From the NCBI GenBank assembly GCA_031277155.1, contig JAITMW010000081.1, positions 1-16,265 of the forward strand: DNA of 16,265 nt, in the 5' to 3' direction. The notes under the pieces are model-generated. The model was not told where the DNA came from, did not search any database, and saw nothing but the letters and a program-made list of their open reading frames with translations. The stretch is from Clostridiales bacterium (GTDB lineage: Bacteria; Bacillota; Clostridia; Lachnospirales; WRAX01). The translations under genes and the position numbers were made by a program. Position 1 is the first letter of the stretch, and the number at the start of each line of letters is the position of its first letter. Shown here piece by piece: positions 7,350-13,285 of this stretch.

Positions 7350-7892
7350 TCAATAAACATTGCCCAAAAGCTCCTTTTTCAGCGTTTCCATTTGATGCTT
7401 TATGCTGGCGTCAAAAACATATCCGTCCACTTCCACACGAAGGCCCGCAATCAAGCTGTCGTCGATGATGCTTTCAATTTGCACTGTTTTGTCCAGCTTT
7501 CGCGACAAGATGGCGGCAATTTCGGCCACCTTTTCGGACGGCAGCGCCACAGGCGAATATAGCTTTGCGACGGTTTTGCGGGCATAATCCATATACAGCA
7601 CATCAAAATGGCGCAAAACGCCCAAAATTTCATCTTTGCGCCCACGCCTCAGCAGCAGGTGGAACAGCCCGATAAAATCCTCCGGCACCTTGCCGACAAA
7701 GGCCGCTTCCAGCGCGCTCATCTTTTGCTCAAGGGGAATTGCGGGGTGATTGATGATGCCTAAAACATCCTTGCCTGTTTCAAGTACGGCCAAAATGCTC
7801 TTTGCGGCGTCATTGTAGGCATCGACAGCATTTTTTTCAACCGCCAGAGCAAACAGGGCCTTGGAATATCGCAAAATGGCTAACTTTTCCAT
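7350..7892 (-). CDS. atpH: F1Fo ATP synthase subunit delta
   Basis: This 180-residue peripheral-stalk subunit (OSCP type) joins the b subunits to the top of alpha. The helical N-terminal domain starts ILRYSKALFALAVEKNAVD and is followed by the conserved FIGLFHLLLRRGRKDEI region. The C-terminal part contains VQIESIIDDSLIAGLRVEVDGYVFDASIKHQMETLKKEL, the family signature for the stalk-binding domain. It overlaps the 3' end of atpF by 13 nt, with a G-rich ribosome site inside atpF, so the two are probably coupled. Confidence 0.95.
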   Translation of the reverse strand: MEKLAILRYSKALFALAVEKNAVDAYNDAAKSILAVLETGKDVLGIINHPAIPLEQKMSALEAAFVGKVPEDFIGLFHLLLRRGRKDEILGVLRHFDVLYMDYARKTVAKLYSPVALPSEKVAEIAAILSRKLDKTVQIESIIDDSLIAGLRVEVDGYVFDASIKHQMETLKKELLGNVY

Positions 7893-8440
7893 TCGACAGC
7901 CCCCAATTCAGCAATGGCCTGGTTCAACAGCCTGTCACGCGTGGCGCCGTCCGCGGTCAGCTGCCCGCCCATCAGCCTTTCGGCCATAAGGGCCGAAACC
8001 TGCACAATTTGGCGGCGCATCTCGTCTCTGGCTTTTTCGCGCTCTTGCTCTATGTCACGCCGCGCCCTTTCCATGATAAGGCCGGCTTCGTTTTTGGCCG
8101 CGGCAATAATTTCTGTCTCTTGTGCCTGGGCCGTCTTTTTTGCCGTGTCCAAAATTTCGTCACGCTCTCGCGCAATGCCCGAAAGTTTGGCGTCATATGT
8201 TGCTTTGGCCTCTTCGGACTTTCTGAAATTTTCCGCGGCGGACTCTATTTCATTTTTGATACGCTCTCGGCGATTTTCCAAAAAATTCAAAAGCGGCTTG
8301 TATAGCAGCCAGGCGAGAACAAATATGATAAACACCATATTTATCCATACAAACCACATGCTGTTAAGAAAGCTTAAGTCAAGATTTAATAGCCCCGACA
8401 AGGCGTCGTCTGAAACAAATGCATTTAACATGACAAACAA
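7880..8440 (-). CDS. atpF: F1Fo ATP synthase subunit b
   Basis: This 186-residue protein has one N-terminal membrane helix (about residues 29-48, INMVFIIFVLAWLLYKPL) followed by a long charged helix (ENRRERIKNEIESAAENFRK and onward), the dimeric stator stalk. The family pattern of membrane anchor, KPLLNFLENR and coiled coil is clear. The start is TTG at 8440, because AAAGGAGG lies 8 nt upstream; the first ATG (8431) is 17 nt from that site. Twenty or so residues precede the membrane helix, somewhat longer than usual. It follows atpE by 42 bp. Confidence 0.94.
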   Translation of the reverse strand: MFVMLNAFVSDDALSGLLNLDLSFLNSMWFVWINMVFIIFVLAWLLYKPLLNFLENRRERIKNEIESAAENFRKSEEAKATYDAKLSGIARERDEILDTAKKTAQAQETEIIAAAKNEAGLIMERARRDIEQEREKARDEMRRQIVQVSALMAERLMGGQLTADGATRDRLLNQAIAELGAVEWKS

Positions 8441-8482
8441 AGCGTAAACCTCCTTTCCGGAAACTAGAGATAGGAGACCGAA

Positions 8483-8833
8483 TTAAAACCCTTGGACAGC
8501 TTGTATCGCATCCAGGTACATACTCACAAAAGGATTGACATAAAGAAGCAGGATGGCAACAAAAAGTCCATAGATACCGCCGGTTTCCGCAATCGCGCAG
8601 CCAATAATCATCGTAGAGCGAATTTGGCCTGTTGCTTCAGGCTGGCGGCCAATGGCTTCCACGGCTTTGGCAACAGCCATGCCTTGTCCAAGGGATGGCA
8701 GCGCGCCGCCCAAAGCGGCAATTGCAGCACCTATGGCTGATGCGGCCAAAATCAGACCGATGGAGTCGCTGGCGGCAGTTGCGCCAAGTATGCCAACCGC
8801 TGATTGTAAAAATTGTTCCATTACAACATTCAT
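8483..8833 (-). CDS. atpE: F1Fo ATP synthase subunit c, probable Na+-binding type
   Basis: This is a 116-residue rotor-ring proteolipid with two membrane helices (about 24-58 and 72-106) joined by the polar loop RQPEA (63-67). The ion-binding carboxylate is Glu83. By position it aligns with Na+-type c subunits: Pro46 and Gln50 in helix 1, and Ile81-Ala82-Glu83-Thr84 with Tyr88 in helix 2. Gln50 and Glu83 keep the 33-residue spacing of the known Na+ site. The Ser next to Glu is Thr here. The glycine-repeat face of helix 1 is partly replaced (GGALPSLGQG). There are about 20 extra N-terminal residues compared with a typical 80-90-residue c subunit. AGGAGG lies 7 nt before the ATG. Confidence 0.96.
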   Translation of the reverse strand: MNVVMEQFLQSAVGILGATAASDSIGLILAASAIGAAIAALGGALPSLGQGMAVAKAVEAIGRQPEATGQIRSTMIIGCAIAETGGIYGLFVAILLLYVNPFVSMYLDAIQAVQGF

Positions 8834-8879
8834 TGCATTTCCTCCTAAAATTGTATATTATGGTATTTCAAATTTTTTC

Positions 8880-9587
8880 TTAATCTTCTTGCGGTGCCTT
8901 CATCATCAAGAAGAACATTGAGACCGTAACGAAGATAAACGCCTGCAGCACCCCGATGAAAATATCGAAAAACAGGGCAAGCGCGCCCGGAATTGCGATG
9001 GACAAAAACGGAGGCAGAAGGAAATATATCAGGGCTATCAAAATCAAGCCGCTGAGGATATTGATGAAAAGACGCATCCCAAGGGAAACCGCCCTGGACA
9101 AGTCCGCAATAATATGTATCGGCGCAAAGAAGAAAATAGGCTTGAACCACTCTTTAACATGTTGAATGCCGTTGTATCTGAAGCCGACAAATTGCATCAA
9201 CACCACCGTCGTCAAACCCATGGAAAATGTGACGGATAAATCTGCCGTAGGGTTGCGAAGCCCCGTAATGCCAATAAGATTGGCCGCAAGGAAAAACATA
9301 AAAACGCCGAAAAACCAGGTGCCAAAATATTTGTATTTGCTTGTTAAAATGCTTGTGGCATAATTGTCAAAATTTTCCACGATGGCTTCCATTATATTTT
9401 GGAATTTTGTCTCAGGCACTTCTTTGAATTTTTTGATTTTTACGCGCACCACAATGGCCAGCGCAATAAGCGCCGCGCCTATAATCCACATAGAAATTAA
9501 AGTGTCGTTTAGCGTGATAAATATATTGTCAGTGATGTAAAACCTTGCATATCCGGAATTTTCGATTGTTCTGATGTCAAATTCCAC
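8880..9587 (-). CDS. atpB: F1Fo ATP synthase subunit a
   Basis: This 235-residue integral membrane stator subunit forms the two ion half-channels against the c-ring. There are about five hydrophobic segments. The essential arginine is Arg172 in SLGMRLFIN, and the conserved LQAFIF helix end has Gln215. RNPTADLSVTF is the family motif in the preceding helix. The start is GTG at 9587, placed by GGAGGAG 7-9 nt upstream. Two departures from common homologues are seen: Ile where Gly or Ala usually follows RLF, and Leu181 at the position of E. coli Glu219, with an acidic residue (Asp208) near that of His245. It lies 18 bp after atpI and 46 bp before atpE. Confidence 0.95.
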   Translation of the reverse strand: MEFDIRTIENSGYARFYITDNIFITLNDTLISMWIIGAALIALAIVVRVKIKKFKEVPETKFQNIMEAIVENFDNYATSILTSKYKYFGTWFFGVFMFFLAANLIGITGLRNPTADLSVTFSMGLTTVVLMQFVGFRYNGIQHVKEWFKPIFFFAPIHIIADLSRAVSLGMRLFINILSGLILIALIYFLLPPFLSIAIPGALALFFDIFIGVLQAFIFVTVSMFFLMMKAPQED

Positions 9588-9605
9588 AGAACAGCTCCTC
9601 CTTTC

Positions 9606-9992
9606 CTATATTTTGTCGCCCCTCACAAAAATCCTGGCTGCAAGGGCCGCCAGCGTCATTGCGATTGTGCCGACAAGGGTGCCGACAAGCCCCCAGATGT
9701 CCAGCAAAAACACTGCCGCCACAAGAACCGCCGCCGTAAGCAAATAGCGCGACATATATCCAAGGCGCATGGCGTTTTGCGCGGCTTTTTTGTCCTCGGG
9801 ACCGGCTTGCGTTATTTTATTGATGGAACGCTCCAGCAAAAATGTTTTTAGGACAGACATTGCACAGCCCAGGCCAACACCGATGGCATAAAACAGAGGG
9901 TCCGGCACCAAAAACAAGCCTATGGCAAGGCCAATGGCAGAAAATATAAGGGTTCCCAGCATTATGCCTTTGGCTGTGGCCGAAATTGTCAT
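9606..9992 (-). CDS. atpI: ATP synthase subunit I-like membrane protein
   Basis: This 128-residue protein has four predicted membrane helices (about 10-28, 32-50, 80-97, 101-122) and a short charged loop (ERSINKITQAGPEDKKAA). Its size, topology and position directly ahead of atpB match AtpI, which in other bacteria assists c-ring assembly or cation supply. Sequence conservation in this family is low, so the call depends on topology and context. Its ATG overlaps the wecB stop (ATGA), and GGAGG lies 7 nt upstream within wecB, so the two genes are translationally coupled. Confidence 0.82.
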   Translation of the reverse strand: MTISATAKGIMLGTLIFSAIGLAIGLFLVPDPLFYAIGVGLGCAMSVLKTFLLERSINKITQAGPEDKKAAQNAMRLGYMSRYLLTAAVLVAAVFLLDIWGLVGTLVGTIAMTLAALAARIFVRGDKI

Positions 9993-11137
9993 ACAAAGTC
10001 CTCCGGCGGGCTGTTTTCCAGCCCAAAATGATATAAAATGGCCTGATGTATCCTGCGGGATGCCGCGCCGTCCCCAAAGGGGTTTTTTGCGGCGGCCATA
10101 CGGCCATATTCCCGCGCGTCCGTAAGCAGACGCGCCGCCATGTCATAAATTTCCTTTTCCTCGGTGCCCGCCAGCGCAAGGCATCCTGTTTCAAGGCCCT
10201 CGGGCCGCTCTGTTACCTCACGCAGCACCAGCACGGGCTTATCCAGATGCGGGGCCTCTTCCTGTATGCCGCCGGAATCCGTCATCACAAAATACGAGCG
10301 GTCTATGAGATTGAGCAAATCCGCCACATCCGTGGGCCTAATAAGGTGAATTTTGTTATTATTGCCCAAAATTCTGTGCGCTATGTCCGAAACGGCGGGA
10401 CTAAGATGTACGGGCCAAACAACTTCTATGTCGTCAAAATCCGCCGCCAGCTTGGCCGCCGCGTGGCAAATATTTTCCATGGGGCGGCCGTAATTTTCAC
10501 GGCGATGGGCCGTCATGGCTATTATGCGCTTGTTTGCAAAGTCAATGCCGTTAAGGCGCGGCTCTTTGAAGATATAGTCCTTTGCCACAAGGCTGTCAAT
10601 GGCGTCAATGGCGGTATTGCCCGTCACATAGATATTTTCGGGAATCACATTTTCCGTTATCAAATTGGAGCGGGCCACACGCGTCGGCGCAAAATGCAAA
10701 TCCGCAAGGGTTGCCGTAATTTTGCGATTTGCCTCTTCGGGATATGGCGCGAATTTGTCAAATGTGCGCAGCCCCGCCTCCACATGCCCCAATTTTACGC
10801 GGGTGTAATATGCCGCAAGGGATGCCGCCATGGTTGTCGTGGTGTCGCCATGTACCAAAATCAGGTCGGGGCGGGCACGGCCAATCACATCTATAAGGCC
10901 ATTTAGCGCGGCTGTTGTGATATGGGCCAAATCTTGATTTTGCACCATGATGTTAAGGTCAAAATCAGGCCATATGCCAAAAATATCCAGCACCTGGTCC
11001 AGCATACGGCGATGCTGCGCCGTGACGCAAATTTGTGAGGCGATATGGGGGCAATTCGCCAAAGCCTGCACCAAAGGCGCCATTTTTATGGCTTCCGGCC
11101 TTGTGCCAAAAATGCTTAATATCTTGACTTTGCCCAT
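9989..11137 (-). CDS. wecB: UDP-N-acetylglucosamine 2-epimerase (non-hydrolysing)
   Basis: This enzyme interconverts UDP-GlcNAc and UDP-ManNAc, supplying ManNAc for teichoic-acid linkage units or other surface polymers. The start at 11137 (382 residues, MGKVKILSIFGTRPEAIK) is preferred because GGGAG lies 7 nt upstream and it matches the family N terminus; an ATG at 11161 would add eight residues with a poorer site. Motifs: GTRPEAIK (11-18), VHGDTTT (Asp98), HVEAGLRT (Glu120), PEEANR (133-138), TAHRRENYG (209-217, His211), DSGGIQEEAP (287-296) and REVTERPEG (306-314). These cover both Rossmann halves and the catalytic residues. The order wecB-atpI-atpB also occurs in other Firmicutes. The 3' end overlaps atpI. 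Confidence 0.95.
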   Translation of the reverse strand: MGKVKILSIFGTRPEAIKMAPLVQALANCPHIASQICVTAQHRRMLDQVLDIFGIWPDFDLNIMVQNQDLAHITTAALNGLIDVIGRARPDLILVHGDTTTTMAASLAAYYTRVKLGHVEAGLRTFDKFAPYPEEANRKITATLADLHFAPTRVARSNLITENVIPENIYVTGNTAIDAIDSLVAKDYIFKEPRLNGIDFANKRIIAMTAHRRENYGRPMENICHAAAKLAADFDDIEVVWPVHLSPAVSDIAHRILGNNNKIHLIRPTDVADLLNLIDRSYFVMTDSGGIQEEAPHLDKPVLVLREVTERPEGLETGCLALAGTEEKEIYDMAARLLTDAREYGRMAAAKNPFGDGAASRRIHQAILYHFGLENSPPEDFV

Positions 11138-11170
11138 ATCACCGCTCCCAAAATTTACCATACATCCATC

Positions 11171-11209
11171 AAGAGGCGCTTCTTCATTTTACGAAAGAAC
11201 ACGCCCCTT
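11171..11209 (-). promoter_or_regulatory. Imperfect intercistronic hairpin after rpmB
   Basis: Arms AAGGGGCG-TTCTT and AAGAA-CGCCTCTT (minus-strand sense) pair over about 13 positions, with one wobble and a small bulge around an A-rich loop. It begins four bases after the rpmB stop. There is no U-run after it on the minus strand, so it is more likely a processing, stabilising or attenuating structure than a strong terminator. Confidence 0.5.
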
Positions 11210-11212
11210 GGC

Positions 11213-11431
11213 TTAAAATACCCTTGAATACTTTTTAGACTTTTTAAGATTGCGCAATTCTTTCACACATATTTTCATGGTTTTGACAGAGCCGTTTTCG
11301 TCCATCACCCTAATTTTTTTCAAATTGGGCTTCCATGTTCTGTTTGCGCGCCTAGAAACATTGCTTCTGGTTATGCTTATTTTGTGGCCCGTCATAACCC
11401 CCTTGCCCGAAATTTCACATCTTGCAGCCAT
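11213..11431 (-). CDS. rpmB: 50S ribosomal protein L28
   Basis: This 72-residue basic protein of the large ribosomal subunit has the L28 signature: MAARCEISGKGVMTGHKISITRSNVSRR is followed by the NRTWKPNLKKIRVM core and a C-terminal VKELRNLKKSKKY helix. The start at 11431 has a strong AAGGAGGTG site 5 nt upstream; an earlier in-frame start at 11449 would lie before that site. The early CxxC pair seen in zinc-binding L28 forms is broken here (Cys-Glu-Ile-Ser), so this looks like the zinc-free or degenerate type. Its own promoter is recognisable upstream. It is the first gene of the minus-strand block. Confidence 0.95.
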   Translation of the reverse strand: MAARCEISGKGVMTGHKISITRSNVSRRANRTWKPNLKKIRVMDENGSVKTMKICVKELRNLKKSKKYSRVF

Positions 11432-11475
11432 TTTAACACCTCCTTGCACATCAGATAAAAATATCCATAAAGGCC

Positions 11476-11504
11476 ATTATAACAAATTATCAGGAAAAAA
11501 ACAA
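11476..11504 (-). promoter_or_regulatory. Promoter for rpmB (and possibly wecB-atp)
   Basis: Minus-strand TATAAT (11476-11481) is a perfect -10, and TTGTTT (11499-11504) is a weak -35, with a 17-bp spacer. It lies 45 bases before the rpmB start. Sequence upstream is A/T-rich. I see no convincing separate promoter before wecB or atpI, so read-through from here may drive the operon. Confidence 0.6.
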
Positions 11505-11571
11505 GCAAAATTTTGTTGTAATCATAAAAAAATTTGCAAAAAAAGCGACGGCATGACCCCCAAGATAGCTG

Positions 11572-11599
11572 TTGACAAATTGCATTAATATTGTATAAT
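11572..11599 (+). promoter_or_regulatory. Strong sigma-A-type promoter for arcA
   Basis: Perfect consensus TTGACA (11572-11577) and TATAAT (11594-11599) are separated by 16 bp, with A-tracts upstream. The predicted transcript start is about 55 bases before the arcA ATG. No clear ArgR or cre operator was recognised by eye in the 230-bp divergent region. Confidence 0.8.
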
Positions 11600-11660
11600 C
11601 AAAATAGAAAATTTGTTCGCAGTTGCTGTGTATTTTACCATTATTTAGAGGAGGATTTTT

Positions 11661-12890
11661 ATGAACGGTGTTATCAACGTGAAAAACGAAATCGGCAAAT
11701 TAAAACGCGTGCTGCTGCACAGGCCCGGGCTGGAATTAGAGCAGCTTTCGCCCAGCTCGCTGGAGGATTTGCTCTTTGACGACATACCATATCTGGAAGT
11801 GGCGCAAAAAGAGCATGACGAATTTGCAGACACCCTGATTCAAAACGGCGTGCAAGTATTGTATTTGGCAGACCTTGCCGCGCAAGCCCTGGAGACCGAC
11901 GAAGCCGTAAAGGCAAGATTTATTGACGAGCTTATTGTGCAATCGGGCGGCATGGCAGAGCATTATCAAAGCGAATTAAGAGACTTTTTCAAAGAAATGG
12001 ACGAATCGGCCATCATCAGACAGGCCATGGTGGGCGTGAAGGCATCGCATATAGGCTCTCACGCATCAGGCCCGCTATGCCGCCTTTTGTCCGCCGACAG
12101 CGAATTTTTAATGAACCCAATGCCAAATCTCTATTTCACCCGCGACCCGTTTTCTTCCGTGGGCAATCGCGTGGTACACAGCCATATGCGATATGCCGCG
12201 CGCCATCGCGAAACTATTTTCAGCAAGTATATCTTCAATTATCACCCGGATTTCAAAAATCGCGTAAAATTCTATTACAAAAACCATTGGCCATTTTACA
12301 TTGAAGGCGGCGACATCCTTAATCTAAGCGAAAAGGTGGTGGCCATTGGCCTCTCCCAGCGCACATATCCCCAAGCCATAGAAATTTTTGCCAAAAACCT
12401 CTTCCGTGACGAAGAAAGCACCGTAGAGACCATGCTGGTTTTCGACATCCCAAATGTGCGCGCCTATATGCATCTGGACACCGTCTTCACACAGGTTTCC
12501 CCCGACAAATTCACATTCTACGCCGGCATCCAAAAGGACATTCAGGTTTATGTATTACGAAAGCAGTCTGAAAATGGCGAATATTCCGCCGAATCCTACA
12601 TCCTGCCCCTGGATGAAATTTTGGCCAAATACCTGGACCTGGACAAGGTGATGCTGATACCCTGCGGCGGCAACGACTCTGTCGCCAGCGCCAGAGAGCA
12701 ATGGAACGACGCCGCCAACACCCTGGCCATCGCCCCCGGCGTGGTGGTCTGCTACAATAGAAATGGCATCACCAATCGCCGCCTGCGCGAAGAGGGCATA
12801 ACCGTGCTGGAAATTTCGTCTTCAGAGCTTTCCCGCGGGCGCGGCGGCCCCAGGTGTATGTCCATGCCGCTGCTGCGGGACGATTTGTAG
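11661..12890 (+). CDS. arcA: Arginine deiminase
   Basis: This enzyme hydrolyses L-arginine to L-citrulline and ammonia, the first step of the arginine deiminase pathway. The 409-residue length is usual. Guanidino-group hydrolase motifs: MPNLYFTRDPF (154-164), IEGGDIL (214-220), HLDTVF (271-276) with the catalytic His271, and the C-terminal RCMSMPL with the nucleophilic Cys399. GAGGAGG lies six bases before the ATG and a consensus promoter lies upstream. It heads a plus-strand cluster with arcB and ord, which suggests that the ornithine formed is used further. Carbamate kinase and the antiporter gene are not adjacent, unlike in many arc operons. Confidence 0.97.
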   Translation: MNGVINVKNEIGKLKRVLLHRPGLELEQLSPSSLEDLLFDDIPYLEVAQKEHDEFADTLIQNGVQVLYLADLAAQALETDEAVKARFIDELIVQSGGMAEHYQSELRDFFKEMDESAIIRQAMVGVKASHIGSHASGPLCRLLSADSEFLMNPMPNLYFTRDPFSSVGNRVVHSHMRYAARHRETIFSKYIFNYHPDFKNRVKFYYKNHWPFYIEGGDILNLSEKVVAIGLSQRTYPQAIEIFAKNLFRDEESTVETMLVFDIPNVRAYMHLDTVFTQVSPDKFTFYAGIQKDIQVYVLRKQSENGEYSAESYILPLDEILAKYLDLDKVMLIPCGGNDSVASAREQWNDAANTLAIAPGVVVCYNRNGITNRRLREEGITVLEISSSELSRGRGGPRCMSMPLLRDDL

Positions 12891-12912
12891 GGCGGGGTGC
12901 TGCGCCCCCGCC
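12891..12912 (+). promoter_or_regulatory. GC-rich hairpin directly after arcA
   Basis: Perfect 7-bp arms GGCGGGG (12891-12897) and CCCCGCC (12906-12912) flank an 8-nt loop, starting at the base after the arcA stop. No U-run follows, so it is not a canonical terminator. It may stabilise the arcA mRNA or dampen read-through into the downstream genes. Confidence 0.5.
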
Positions 12913-12931
12913 GTCGAAAGGAGAAACCACC

Positions 12932-13099
12932 ATGTTAAAGCGATTCACCGCAACTATGCTTTGCCTCATTTTTGCGGGCATGGTTTTTGCTGTTCCGGCG
13001 GCCGCGGCCGAAAATCCCGCAATCAAGGATGAAATTATTATGGCGGCACCCCTCGCTGTCATTCTGAGCCTAGGCGGTCTTAGCGGCTATGCCGCTTAG
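12932..13099 (+). CDS. Short signal-peptide ORF, probably a remnant truncated by repeat insertion
   Basis: This is a 55-codon ORF with a good AAAGGAG ribosome site 8 nt before the ATG. Residues 1-26 (MLKRFTATMLCLIFAGMVFA and the following Ala-rich stretch) form a typical signal peptide with an Ala-rich cleavage site. Only about ten further residues precede the 19-bp direct repeat at 13026-13044. From about 13057 the reading frame runs into a palindromic repeat element, which supplies the last 14 or so residues and the stop. It is therefore probably a remnant of a secreted-protein gene or a chimera. Whether any peptide is made is unknown. Base use in the first 90 bases is like that of the neighbouring genes. 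Confidence 0.45.
   Translation: MLKRFTATMLCLIFAGMVFAVPAAAAENPAIKDEIIMAAPLAVILSLGGLSGYAA
13026..13044 (+). repeat. 19-bp direct repeat, copy 1
   Basis: AGGATGAAATTATTATGGC occurs here and again at 13267-13285, where it contains the ribosome site and ATG of arcB. In this copy the ATG (13040) is in frame with the short signal-peptide ORF. Confidence 0.9.
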
Positions 13100-13165
13100 A
13101 GCGCTTTGGTGAAGAATCTATTGGGGCCCTTCGCTGCGAGATCCTTCGCTGCGCTCAGGATGACA
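13057..13165. repeat. Palindromic REP/MITE-like element
   Basis: The outer inverted ends TGTCATTCTGAGC (13057-13069) and GCTCAGGATGACA (13153-13165) match at 12 of 13 positions. A second inner pair, GAAGAATCT and AGATCCTTC, matches at 8 of 9. Between them is a hairpin CTTAGCGGC-TAT-GCCGCTTAG with one mismatch. The TGTCATTCTGAGC...GAAGAATCT pattern is, from memory, a widespread non-coding dispersed repeat in bacterial genomes. It encodes no transposase and would have to be moved in trans. Confidence 0.75.
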
Positions 13166-13207
13166 AAGGGAGGGCTCGGGATGACATAGGGAGGGCTTGG
13201 GATGACA
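13158..13207 (+). repeat. 21-bp tandem repeat, about 2.4 copies
   Basis: Units starting GGATGACA lie at 13158, 13179 and 13200. The first two full units differ at two positions and the third is partial. The first unit overlaps the right end of the palindromic element, so the array looks like an extension of that end. Confidence 0.8.
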
Positions 13208-13266
13208 GCTTTCAACCTTTTGATTCACGCCAATAACATTGGAACCACTAAATTAAAGCATACGAG

Positions 13267-13285
13267 AGGATGAAATTATTATGGC
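13267..13285 (+). repeat. 19-bp direct repeat, copy 2 (arcB translation start)
   Basis: This is identical to 13026-13044. It contains the AGGAT ribosome site and the ATG at 13281 that begins arcB. The distance between copies is 241 bp. Confidence 0.9.

Noticed and set aside
8454..8463. Perfect palindrome TTTCCGGAAA beside the atpF ribosome site
   Set aside because: A 10-bp palindrome with no loop cannot form an RNA hairpin, and one such site in 16 kb may be chance. There is no evidence for a binding protein.
10046..10906. 286-residue plus-strand ORF
   Set aside because: It is antisense to wecB, which has all family motifs, and results from low stop density in the opposite strand.
11600..11660. 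Possible ArgR box in the arcA leader
   Set aside because: TGTGTATTTTACCATTA fits only one half of the consensus, so no operator is claimed.
13230..13242. CCAAT-AAC-ATTGG inverted repeat in the arcB leader
   Set aside because: Five-bp arms are too short to claim an operator, and there is no promoter beside it.
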